DNA of 10,736 nucleotides. Origin: Bordetella parapertussis. Its GTDB lineage: Bacteria; Pseudomonadota; Gammaproteobacteria; Burkholderiales; SG8-41. The DNA is taken from the NCBI GenBank assembly GCA_945870465.1, contig CAMBSS010000139.1, positions 1 to 10,736 of the forward strand. Reading direction: 5' to 3'. Every line of letters begins with the position of its first letter. The first letter of the stretch is position 1. Position numbers and translations under genes: made by a program. Shown piece by piece: positions 1-5,074 of the stretch. The notes beneath the pieces were generated by a model. That model had not been told where the DNA came from, searched no databases, and saw only the letters and a program-made list of their open reading frames with translations.

Positions 1-148
1 GACCGGTGCAGAGTCCAACCGGTATTAAGCGGCTAGAGCGTAACTATCGTCGTTCGCATTTATAGCGATCCAGTTGTATTTACGAGGTAGCTGGGCCTCG
101 GTATGCCCTGCACTGCTTTGCAACCCACGTCGAAGCCAAGTCGCCCCC
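1..148 (-). ncRNA. ssrA: tmRNA (ssrA), 5' part, cut by the left window edge
   Basis: Transfer-messenger RNA, which rescues stalled ribosomes by trans-translation and tags the unfinished protein for proteolysis. Read on the minus strand, the RNA begins with GGGGGCGACTTGGCTTCGACG, close to the conserved 5' end of one-piece tmRNAs (acceptor strand, then a D-loop-like TTCGACG). It continues with a CATACCGAGG...CCTCGTAAA block like that of E. coli tmRNA; its CCGAGG/CCTCG halves (101-96 and 87-83) are the likely pseudoknot 1 stem. A short reading frame with the tag peptide follows at 57-25. The 3' half (later pseudoknots, T arm, acceptor 3' strand) lies beyond the left edge. The mature 5' end is placed at 148 by comparison with E. 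coli; a base or two of error is possible. A 63-codon plus-strand frame at 103-294 overlaps it and is not believed. The gene lies downstream of the HAD phosphatase on the same strand. Confidence 0.95.
25..57 (-). other. ssrA: tmRNA tag-peptide reading frame (ANDDSYALAA, stop TAA)
   Basis: Reading 57 to 25 on the minus strand gives GCG AAC GAC GAT AGT TAC GCT CTA GCC GCT TAA, that is ANDDSYALAA and stop. It aligns codon by codon with the E. coli tag ANDENYALAA, differing at positions 4 and 5. The C-terminal YALAA needed for ClpXP/ClpAP recognition is intact. The resume codon is GCG, where E. coli has GCA. Confidence 0.95.
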
Positions 149-222
149 GGAAATCAGGATTTGCGATTCAGGATGCGGAAAAAATTTGCAACATTCCTTC
201 GCTGAATCAACTCGGCGTGCGC

Positions 223-231
223 ATTATCGCA
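223..231 (-). promoter_or_regulatory. candidate extended -10 promoter element for ssrA
   Basis: On the minus strand TGCGATAAT reads as an extended -10 (TG, one base, GATAAT; five of six to TATAAT). No good -35 stands at the usual distance. A start near 216 would leave about 68 nt of leader ahead of the mature 5' end, longer than in E. coli, so RNase P processing would have to remove it. This is a weak call; the rest of the 149-302 gap shows no other convincing promoter or terminator. Confidence 0.3.
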
Positions 232-302
232 TATATGGCTGCAAACCGAGATTACAAGGGTAGGGCGGTGAAGGATCTGTACCCCGGCCGCTGAACGCTG
301 CT

Positions 303-947
303 TTACAGGTGCTGCAACAATTCCTGCGGGGTGTCTATCATGGCGTCGGCAGCCCAGGTTTCCGGATCGTTACCGTGCAGGTAGCCGAATTTGACGACTA
401 TTGTTTTCATGCCCGCGGCCTGGCCAGCCTGCACGTCGCGGCGGTCGTCGCCGACATAGATGCAATCGCGTGGCGCGATGCCGATGCGGTCGGTGGCGGC
501 AAACAGCGGCGCCGGGTCGGGCTTGGTCTTGCCGGTGGTGTCGCCGCCGATCACGCAGGCGGCGCGTTTGTGCACGCCGAGGAGTTCGAGCAAGGGGAGG
601 GCGAAACGTTCGGCCTTGTTGGTGACCACGCCCCATAACAATCCGCGTTGTTCGAGTGCATCGAGCAGTTCCATCATGCCGGGAAACAGGCATGAGTCGC
701 GACAGAGGTTATCGGCGTAAATCGCGAGGAATTCTTCGCGCATCGCATCATAATCAGGATGGGTAGGCGTGACGTCGAGTCCGACGCCAAGCAGTCCGCG
801 CGCGCCCATTGAGGTGTAGGCGCGTGTTGCAGCCACTGGTAAAGCAGGCAGATTGCGTTTCGCGCGCATGCAATTGAGCGCATAGGCGAGGTCGGGTGCG
901 GTATCGGCGAGCGTGCCGTCGAGGTCGAACAGGACTGCTTTGGTCAT
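303..947 (-). CDS. gph: HAD-family phosphatase (phosphoglycolate phosphatase family, probably MupP-type)
   Basis: A 214-residue haloacid dehalogenase hydrolase with all four motifs: DLDGT (nucleophile D8, acid D10), Thr109 in VVTN, Lys142 in a TKPDP loop, and GDD..D (D167, D168, D171) binding Mg2+. The cap inserted after motif I is of the small helical kind found in Gph-like enzymes. Family members are usually annotated phosphoglycolate phosphatase. However, position directly after ubiG and mtaD, and strings such as LLWGVVTNK, recall Pseudomonas MupP, which dephosphorylates N-acetylmuramate 6-phosphate in peptidoglycan recycling. The substrate therefore stays open. The frame also permits a GTG start at 959 overlapping the ubiG stop by one base. 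ATG 947 is preferred because it opens on the family's usual MTKAVLFDLDGT and has a weak GGAA upstream. It is the last gene of the mtaD-ubiG run, so translational coupling is likely. Confidence 0.9.
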   Translation of the reverse strand: MTKAVLFDLDGTLADTAPDLAYALNCMRAKRNLPALPVAATRAYTSMGARGLLGVGLDVTPTHPDYDAMREEFLAIYADNLCRDSCLFPGMMELLDALEQRGLLWGVVTNKAERFALPLLELLGVHKRAACVIGGDTTGKTKPDPAPLFAATDRIGIAPRDCIYVGDDRRDVQAGQAAGMKTIVVKFGYLHGNDPETWAADAMIDTPQELLQHL

Positions 948-958
948 GCGTGGTTCCA

Positions 959-1657
959 CTAGGCGGGTTGGCAGTGCAGGATGTAATTGACGTCGGTATC
1001 CGCACCCAATGCGTAATGATCGGTCAGCGGGTTATAAGTCATGCCGATGACTTCACGGACGTCGAGGCCGCCGTGTCGGCAAAATGCGCCGAGTTCCGAC
1101 GGCTTGATGAATTTCTCGTAGCGATGCGTGCCGCGCGGCAGCATGCGCAATACGTATTCGGCGCCGATGATGGCGAACAGGTACGACTTCAGATTGCGGT
1201 TGATGGTCGAGAAAAATACGTGGCCGCCGGGTTTTACCAGCGCAGCGCAGGCGGCTACGGTGCTCGCCGGGTCCGGCACGTGTTCCAGCAGCTCCATGCA
1301 AGTAACAACGTCGAATTGCCCCGGTTGCTCGCGCGCATAATTTTCGGCCGAGACGTTGCGGTATTCGACCTGGTTGCCGCTTTCCAGGACGTGCAGTTGC
1401 GCGACCTTGAGCGCCTTGTCGGCGAGATCGATGCCGATGACCTGCGCGCCGCGTTGCGCCATGCTCTCGGCGAGTATGCCGCCGCCGCAGCCCACGTCGA
1501 GCACGCGTTTGCCGCGCAGTGTGGTCAGCCCGTCGATATAGTCCAGCCGCAACGGGTTGATATCGTGCAACGGCTTGAAGTCGCTGTTGGTGTCCCACCA
1601 GCGGTGGGCGAGTTCGCTGAATTTGGCGATTTCAGCGGGATCGACGTTGATGCTCAT
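959..1657 (-). CDS. ubiG: ubiquinone biosynthesis O-methyltransferase UbiG
   Basis: A 232-residue class I SAM-dependent methyltransferase, the usual length for UbiG. This enzyme makes both O-methylations in ubiquinone synthesis (the early polyprenyl-catechol and the final demethylubiquinol step) at the inner face of the cytoplasmic membrane. Visible features: the N-terminal [10 protein letters not shown] block typical of UbiG; SAM motif VLDVGCGGG at 52-60; acidic Asp77 at the end of strand 2; CMELLEHV at 120-127; [14 protein letters not shown]; and the segment near 158-187 ([20 protein letters not shown], then FIKPSEL), which in E. coli UbiG is the membrane-contact insert. Start ATG 1657 overlaps the mtaD stop as ATGA and has GGAG four bases upstream; the frame stays open much further upstream, but that part is mtaD in another frame. 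Coupled translation with mtaD is likely. Confidence 0.97.
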   Translation of the reverse strand: MSINVDPAEIAKFSELAHRWWDTNSDFKPLHDINPLRLDYIDGLTTLRGKRVLDVGCGGGILAESMAQRGAQVIGIDLADKALKVAQLHVLESGNQVEYRNVSAENYAREQPGQFDVVTCMELLEHVPDPASTVAACAALVKPGGHVFFSTINRNLKSYLFAIIGAEYVLRMLPRGTHRYEKFIKPSELGAFCRHGGLDVREVIGMTYNPLTDHYALGADTDVNYILHCQPA

Positions 1658-2982
1658 TGCGCTCCGATGCGTGCGCGCCAGTATGCGGCGGTGGCGATGA
1701 CTTCCTGCGTATCGATGGTCGTCAGCTGGCGGTCGTCGAGCACGAGTTTTCCGTTGACCCACACATGGCTTACCTGCTCGCGGCCGGCCGCATACACGAG
1801 GTGCGAGAGCGGATCGTAGCACGGTGAAGCTTCGATGTCGTCCAGCCGCACGGCCGCGAGATCGGCAAATTTTCCCGCACGCAGCGAGCCTATCTTGCTG
1901 TCGAGCCCCAACGCGCGCGCGGCGCCGAGCGTTGCCATTTCGAGCGCCTGCCAGGCAGGCAACGCAGTCGCATCGCCCGTGATGCCTTTGGCGAGGAGCG
2001 CCGCCAGGCGGATTTCGGCAAACATGTCGAGCCGGTTGTTGCTGGCCGCGCCGTCGGTCCCGAGCGCGACGTTGACGCCGGCCGCGAGCAGCGCGCGTAC
2101 AGGCGCAAGGCCGCTGGCAAGTTTGAGGTTCGACGAAGGGCAGTGCGCGACATGGCAACCATGTTGCGCAAACAGCTCGATTTCGCGCGGTTCAAGATGT
2201 ACGGTGTGGACGGCGATGAGTCCCGGACCCAGCAGGCCGAGGTCCGCCAGCCGTTGCAGCGGACGCACACCGTGTTCCTTGAGACTCTGCTCGATCTCCG
2301 CGACGGTCTCGTGCACGTGCATGTGCACCGGCAGATCGAGTTCACTGGCAAATGTTGCGATCTGGCGCAGGCTCTTGTCGCTGACGGTGTAGGGCGCGTG
2401 CGGGGCGAGACAAAAACTCAGCAACGGTTCATTGCGCAGTTCATCGCGCAGCGCCAGCCCCTTGCTCAGGTAATCCTGGGCGTCGGCAGCGTAAGGCGTG
2501 GGGAACTCGATGACGATCAGTCCCAGCCCGGCGCGCATGCCGGCGTCGCGCGCCGCACGCGCGGCCGCCTGCGGGAAGAAATACATGTCGTTGAAGCAGG
2601 TCACGCCGCCGCGCAGCATTTCCGCGCAGGCGAGCCGCGTGCCGTCGTAGACGAATTGTTCCGACACATGCTTCATCTCGGCCGGCCAGATGTGCTGATT
2701 GAGCCAGTCCATCAGCGTGAGGTCGTCGGCGAGCCCGCGCATCAGCGTCATGGCGGCGTGCGTATGGAGGTTGATTAATCCGGGTATCAGCGCATGCCCG
2801 GCCAACTCGAACCGCTGGCGCGCCTGGTATTTGGCGCGGGCCTCGACAGTTGGCAGGATGGCGGCGATGCGGTCGCCGGAAATGACTACGGAATGGTCGG
2901 TGAGAACATCGCGCGCGGGCTCGACCGGGATGACCCAGCGCGCCTCAATGACGGTGTCGGCAGGCTCGGCGAGCGGATTCAT
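1654..2982 (-). CDS. mtaD: 5-methylthioadenosine/S-adenosylhomocysteine deaminase (amidohydrolase, TRZ/ATZ family)
   Basis: A 442-residue amidohydrolase that deaminates methylthioadenosine and/or S-adenosylhomocysteine to the inosine forms. Metal ligands are visible: HTH at 73-75, His222 in HMHVHE with Glu225 three residues later, and Asp310 in GTDGAASNN; His195 in APHAPYT also fits the active site. A small composite beta-sandwich is formed by residues 10-65 and about 370-420 ([10 protein letters not shown]...[11 protein letters not shown]), as in the family. The order mtaD-ubiG-phosphatase matches what I recall of Pseudomonas aeruginosa PA3170-PA3172, where PA3170 is a methylthioadenosine deaminase. 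The start is ATG 2982; an in-frame TTG at 2997 sits in a terminator T-run and is unlikely. No Shine-Dalgarno is seen, and the gene begins only 14 nt after that terminator. Exact substrate preference cannot be read from sequence. Confidence 0.9.
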   Translation of the reverse strand: MNPLAEPADTVIEARWVIPVEPARDVLTDHSVVISGDRIAAILPTVEARAKYQARQRFELAGHALIPGLINLHTHAAMTLMRGLADDLTLMDWLNQHIWPAEMKHVSEQFVYDGTRLACAEMLRGGVTCFNDMYFFPQAAARAARDAGMRAGLGLIVIEFPTPYAADAQDYLSKGLALRDELRNEPLLSFCLAPHAPYTVSDKSLRQIATFASELDLPVHMHVHETVAEIEQSLKEHGVRPLQRLADLGLLGPGLIAVHTVHLEPREIELFAQHGCHVAHCPSSNLKLASGLAPVRALLAAGVNVALGTDGAASNNRLDMFAEIRLAALLAKGITGDATALPAWQALEMATLGAARALGLDSKIGSLRAGKFADLAAVRLDDIEASPCYDPLSHLVYAAGREQVSHVWVNGKLVLDDRQLTTIDTQEVIATAAYWRARIGAQ

Positions 2983-2999
2983 GTGAGTAGCATACAAAA

Positions 3000-3025
3000 A
3001 AAAGCCCTGCCAAAGCAGGGCTTTT
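3000..3025 (-). terminator. strong intrinsic terminator after the OmpA-family genes
   Basis: An 11-bp perfect stem (AAAAGCCCTGC, loop TTTG, GCAGGGCTTTT on the minus strand) is followed by further T residues to 2996, giving a run of eight Ts. It lies 19 nt after the stop of the 3823-3044 gene. The plus-strand reading also ends in TTTT, but there is no plus-strand gene to terminate. Confidence 0.93.
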
Positions 3026-3043
3026 CTTAAGCGGAAAGACTTG

Positions 3044-3823
3044 TTACTTTTTCGCTTCCGGCTTGGCTTCCGGTTTTGCGGCCGGTTTCGCTTCCGGCTT
3101 CGGCTGTATGGTCCGGGTGCCGACTACTTCAACCGTCACGCGGCGATTAGGCGCCAGGCACTCGATCAACTGTTTGCGCTTCATCTTGTTGTCGCAGAAC
3201 TTGGTGACCGGGATCGGCTGTTTCGGGCCTTTGCCTTCCCAGAAAATCAGCTTCTGGTCGATGCCTTTGCCGACCACGTAGTCTTTGACGCCGAGTGCGC
3301 GTTTCTCAGACAGGGTCTTGTTGTATTTGTCGCTGCCGATACGATCGGTATGGCCGGTAATGATGACCGCGCCGATAGTGGTCAGCGGTTTCACTTCCTT
3401 GGCCATGAACGCGTCGAGTTCCTTCTTGTTGTCGGCAGTCATCTCGGTCTTTTTGAACTCGATGCCCTGCAACTCGATCTTGAGTTCGACGTTTTGAATC
3501 TCGGGTTTTGCGGGCGGTTTCGGTTTGGCTTCCGGTTTGGCTTCCGGTTTGGCTTCCGGTTTGGCCGCGGGTTTGGCCGCGGGCTTCGGCGGTGCCGCGC
3601 ACAGGTCAGGAGTGCACTGTTTGCAAGCCGCGGCGGCTGCAGCGCGCGCCGGCGTCCAGTCGCTGGTGCGCACGCAAACCGTGCCGCCTACTGCGGTCAC
3701 GACGTTGAAATTCTGGTCGACCAGATAACCTTGGTTCGTGCCATTGACTTGCGCGTAAGCAGCAGGCATGCACGCTGCTACAACGGCGAGTCCGGCGAGA
3801 GTTTTGCGAAAAGCTGAAATCAT
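3044..3823 (-). CDS. OmpA-family peptidoglycan-binding protein, divergent second copy with KPEA repeats
   Basis: A 259-residue exported protein. Signal peptide 1-24 (cut after AYA) precedes a short domain (VDQNFNVVTAVGGTVCVRTSDWTPA) shared with the neighbouring paralogue. Next come a Lys/Pro/Ala/Glu linker (80-108), an OmpA C-terminal domain (about 110-235) and a second KPEA tail (240-259). GHTDRIGS..YN..LS.KR keeps Asp160 and Arg175, fifteen apart, as in the diaminopimelate-binding pair of OmpA proteins. The first strand of the domain lacks the usual F.FD and reads GIEFKKTEMTADNKKELD. There is no beta-barrel domain, so it is a periplasmic or outer-membrane-attached wall-binding protein, not a porin. 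A CKQC motif lies at 67-70 and a possible lipobox VAAC at 15-18. Start ATG 3823 has a strong AGGAGG ten bases upstream. It has its own promoter and ends at a strong terminator. Confidence 0.92.
   Translation of the reverse strand: MISAFRKTLAGLAVVAACMPAAYAQVNGTNQGYLVDQNFNVVTAVGGTVCVRTSDWTPARAAAAAACKQCTPDLCAAPPKPAAKPAAKPEAKPEAKPEAKPKPPAKPEIQNVELKIELQGIEFKKTEMTADNKKELDAFMAKEVKPLTTIGAVIITGHTDRIGSDKYNKTLSEKRALGVKDYVVGKGIDQKLIFWEGKGPKQPIPVTKFCDNKMKRKQLIECLAPNRRVTVEVVGTRTIQPKPEAKPAAKPEAKPEAKK
3047..3103 (-). repeat. C-terminal KPEA/KPAA tetrapeptide repeats
   Basis: The last 19 codons read as PKPEA-KPAA-KPEA-KPEA-KK, made from near-identical 12-nt units. This extends the protein beyond the normal end of an OmpA domain. 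The other copy stops right after VEVTGTK and has no such tail. Confidence 0.85.
3500..3586 (-). repeat. KPEA-coding 12-nt tandem repeats in the linker
   Basis: The plus strand shows TTGGCTTCCGGT repeated head to tail from about 3524 to 3560, flanked by TTGGCCGCGGG variants. On the coding strand these give KPAAKPAAKPEAKPEAKPEAKPKP. The units are near-identical at DNA level, so length variation by slippage is plausible. Confidence 0.88.
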
Positions 3824-3833
3824 GATTTTTGTT

Positions 3834-3839
3834 CCTCCT
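3834..3839 (-). promoter_or_regulatory. strong ribosome binding site AGGAGG
   Basis: AGGAGG sits ten bases before ATG 3823 on the minus strand and fixes that start. It is the best Shine-Dalgarno in the window and suggests high translation, as expected for an abundant envelope protein. Confidence 0.85.
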
Positions 3840-3941
3840 GAGACAGTTTAAAACGAACCTTGGATTACCCAGTTTGCCTGTCAAACTAAGCTGCCGAATC
3901 AACAACACCCGTAACTAATATCACAGGCCGCCTGATTAGGC

Positions 3942-3963
3942 AAATTATGCCCGAATCATACCA
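3942..3963 (-). promoter_or_regulatory. promoter of the second OmpA-family gene (extended -10 TGGTATGAT)
   Basis: On the minus strand TGGTATGAT (3963-3955) is an extended -10 with TATGAT matching five of six. A TAATTT element starts seven bases later (3947-3942). The same arrangement with the same spacing stands before the other OmpA gene (TGTTATGAT, 7 nt, TAATTT), which supports it as a real and duplicated promoter. No good -35 is seen here. The start would be near 3948, leaving about a 124-nt leader, in which AGTTTG/CAAACT at 3887-3871 could form a small hairpin. Confidence 0.6.
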
Positions 3964-3980
3964 CAATTGCACAAAATTTC

Positions 3981-3996
3981 GTTGCGCCGGCGCAAC
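3981..3996. repeat. perfect 16-nt palindrome GTTGCGCCGGCGCAAC
   Basis: A perfect inverted repeat between the two OmpA genes. It lies 30 nt after the stop of the upstream gene and 18 nt before the -10 extension of the downstream one, over the place a -35 or an upstream regulator would occupy. As RNA it could form a 6-bp hairpin with a CCGG loop, but only a GAAATTTTG stretch follows, so it is a poor terminator. A protein-binding site is equally possible. Confidence 0.6.
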
Positions 3997-4026
3997 AGCA
4001 ACGCCGTCCCCTGAAAAAGCCCCCGC

Positions 4027-4749
4027 TTATTTCGTTCCCGTGACTTCAACGTCGACGCGGCGATCCGGCTGCAGGCAGGCGATCAGCGCCTTGCGGTTCT
4101 TCATTTTGCAGTCGGCCGCTTTGGTCAGCGGCTGGGTTTTGCCCTTGCCTTCAGCGTAAACGCGGTTTGGTTCTATGCCTTTTTCGAGCAGATATTTCTT
4201 GACGATATCGGCGCGCCGTACCGACAGTTTCTGGTTGTACTTGGCGCTGCCGATGCGGTCGGCGTGGCCGATCGCGAGGATGACTTCGTATTTCGCGCCC
4301 TGCAGCACGCGCGTGAGGTCGTCCAGCATGGATTTGCCTTCGGGTCGCAGGTCGGCCTTATCAAAATCGAACAGCGCGTCCGCCGAGAAATTGATTTTTT
4401 GCGGCAGCAGTTTTTCGGGGCCGGGTTTCGGTTTCGCCTCGGGTTTCGCCTCAGGTTTCCCTTCAGGCTTGGTTTCCGGCTTCGGCGCGGCTGCCGGCGC
4501 GGCCGCGGCCGGCTTCTTCGGCACCAGATCGCGATCGCAGAAAGCGCCGGCTTCGGCAGCAGCGGCGCGCGCGGGGGTCCAGTCGCTGGTGCGTACGCAC
4601 ACCGTGCCTCCCACCGCCGTCACGACCTTGAAATCCTGGTCAACCAGGTAGCCCTGATTCTTGCCGTTGACTTGCGCCAGCGTCGCGGCGGGCAGCAGCG
4701 CGGTGATGCCGCCAAGAATCGCCAGAGCTGCTTTCAATGTCGGGTTCAT
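4027..4749 (-). CDS. OmpA-family peptidoglycan-binding outer membrane protein, canonical copy
   Basis: A 240-residue exported protein. Signal peptide 1-25 (cut after TLA) is followed by the short N-terminal domain (GYLVDQDFKVVTAVGGTVCVRTSDWTPARAAAAEAG), an Ala/Pro/Lys linker with KPEA units (78-110) and an OmpA C-terminal domain (about 115-238). The domain is canonical: ALFDFDKADLRPEGK, a GHADRIGS..YN..LSVRRA block with Asp164 and Arg179 (the pair that binds diaminopimelate), and C214/C225 as a likely disulfide before PDRRVDVEV. The usual GHTD reads GHAD here. No eight-stranded barrel precedes it, so it probably anchors envelope to cell wall without forming a pore. Start ATG 4749 has AAGGAG nine bases upstream. 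It is about half identical to the next gene downstream, so the two are tandem duplicates. Its promoter is at 4926-4898. Confidence 0.93.
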   Translation of the reverse strand: MNPTLKAALAILGGITALLPAATLAQVNGKNQGYLVDQDFKVVTAVGGTVCVRTSDWTPARAAAAEAGAFCDRDLVPKKPAAAAPAAAPKPETKPEGKPEAKPEAKPKPGPEKLLPQKINFSADALFDFDKADLRPEGKSMLDDLTRVLQGAKYEVILAIGHADRIGSAKYNQKLSVRRADIVKKYLLEKGIEPNRVYAEGKGKTQPLTKAADCKMKNRKALIACLQPDRRVDVEVTGTK

Positions 4750-4897
4750 TAGTTATAACTCCTTCGTTTTGGCCTGCTTTGCACGCCGCTTATTTTGACT
4801 GAAGATCCGTTTTATTTTGGTGCTGTTGTCAGACCTGTGCAAATCCCCCGCTTGTCATCGTGAGCCTGCGTGCCGCGCGCCGATAAATTACTTGGAA

Positions 4898-4926
4898 ATC
4901 ATAACATAATCGCATGCCGTTTCCAA
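4898..4926 (-). promoter_or_regulatory. sigma70-type promoter of the canonical OmpA-family gene
   Basis: Minus strand: -35 TTGGAA (4926-4921), 17-bp spacer, extended -10 TGT-TATGAT (4903-4898). The spacing is ideal and the extended -10 is good. A TAATTT element follows seven bases after the -10, as in the paralogue's promoter. The start is expected near 4891. Confidence 0.75.
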
Positions 4927-4983
4927 GCTTCAGTCGGCCGCTTTAATGCCGTCCGCATGGAGCTTTTTTCGCTCACATTAACG

Positions 4984-5013
4984 GTGACTGCGGGAGTGCC
5001 CGCGTGCTAGAAT
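4984..5013 (+). promoter_or_regulatory. candidate gyrA promoter
   Basis: -35 GTGACT (4984-4989; shares TGAC with the consensus), 18-bp spacer, extended -10 TGC-TAGAAT (5008-5013, five of six). The expected start is near 5020, 55 nt before the gyrA ATG. The spacer contains the inverted repeat GCGGG-AGTG-CCCGC (4990-5003). Confidence 0.6.
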
Positions 5014-5027
5014 TCACGGCTTTATGC

Positions 5028-5049
5028 AACGGCTGTAAAAGCCGTTTTT
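5028..5049 (+). terminator. terminator-like hairpin in the gyrA leader (possible attenuator)
   Basis: AACGGCT, loop GTAAA, AGCCGTT and then TTT: a 7-bp stem with a short T-run, oriented to end plus-strand transcription. It lies between the predicted gyrA promoter and the gyrA start. A second copy of ACGGCTT at 5016-5022 can pair with the same 3' strand (AAGCCGT, 5039-5045), so two exclusive folds are possible. The minus-strand reading has no T-run. Confidence 0.5.
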
Positions 5050-5074
5050 CTGCACTTATTTCACCTGAGTTTGC

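Larger units (their letters stand above)
4750..5074. other. divergent intergenic region between ompA-family gene and gyrA
   Basis: 325 nt without a gene. It holds the minus-strand promoter at 4926-4898 with a leader of about 141 nt, the plus-strand gyrA promoter at 4984-5013, and a terminator-like hairpin in the gyrA leader. The stretch 4927-4983 between the two promoters is AT-richer than the coding DNA and shows no clear operator that I can identify. Confidence 0.85.

Noticed and set aside
103..294. 63-codon plus-strand reading frame as a small gene
   Set aside because: It overlaps the tmRNA 5' end on the other strand, has no ribosome site, and its product has no recognisable feature.
896..1819. 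307-codon plus-strand frame opposite ubiG
   Set aside because: It lies antisense to the well-supported ubiG and mtaD genes. Its length follows from GC-rich codon use on the true strand.
1658..2158. Upstream extension of ubiG to a 399-residue protein
   Set aside because: The extra 167 residues are mtaD read in another frame, Arg-rich and without UbiG homology. ATG 1657 with GGAG and ATGA overlap is the natural start.
3877..3910. Perfect TTGACA (minus strand) in the second OmpA leader as a promoter
   Set aside because: No acceptable -10 is found 15-19 nt downstream; AAGGTT stands at the 17-nt position.
4014..4028. Short AAGC-GGGG-GCTT plus T-run at the stop codon of the upstream OmpA gene as terminator
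   Set aside because: Only a 4-bp stem overlapping the stop codon; too weak to call without 3'-end data.
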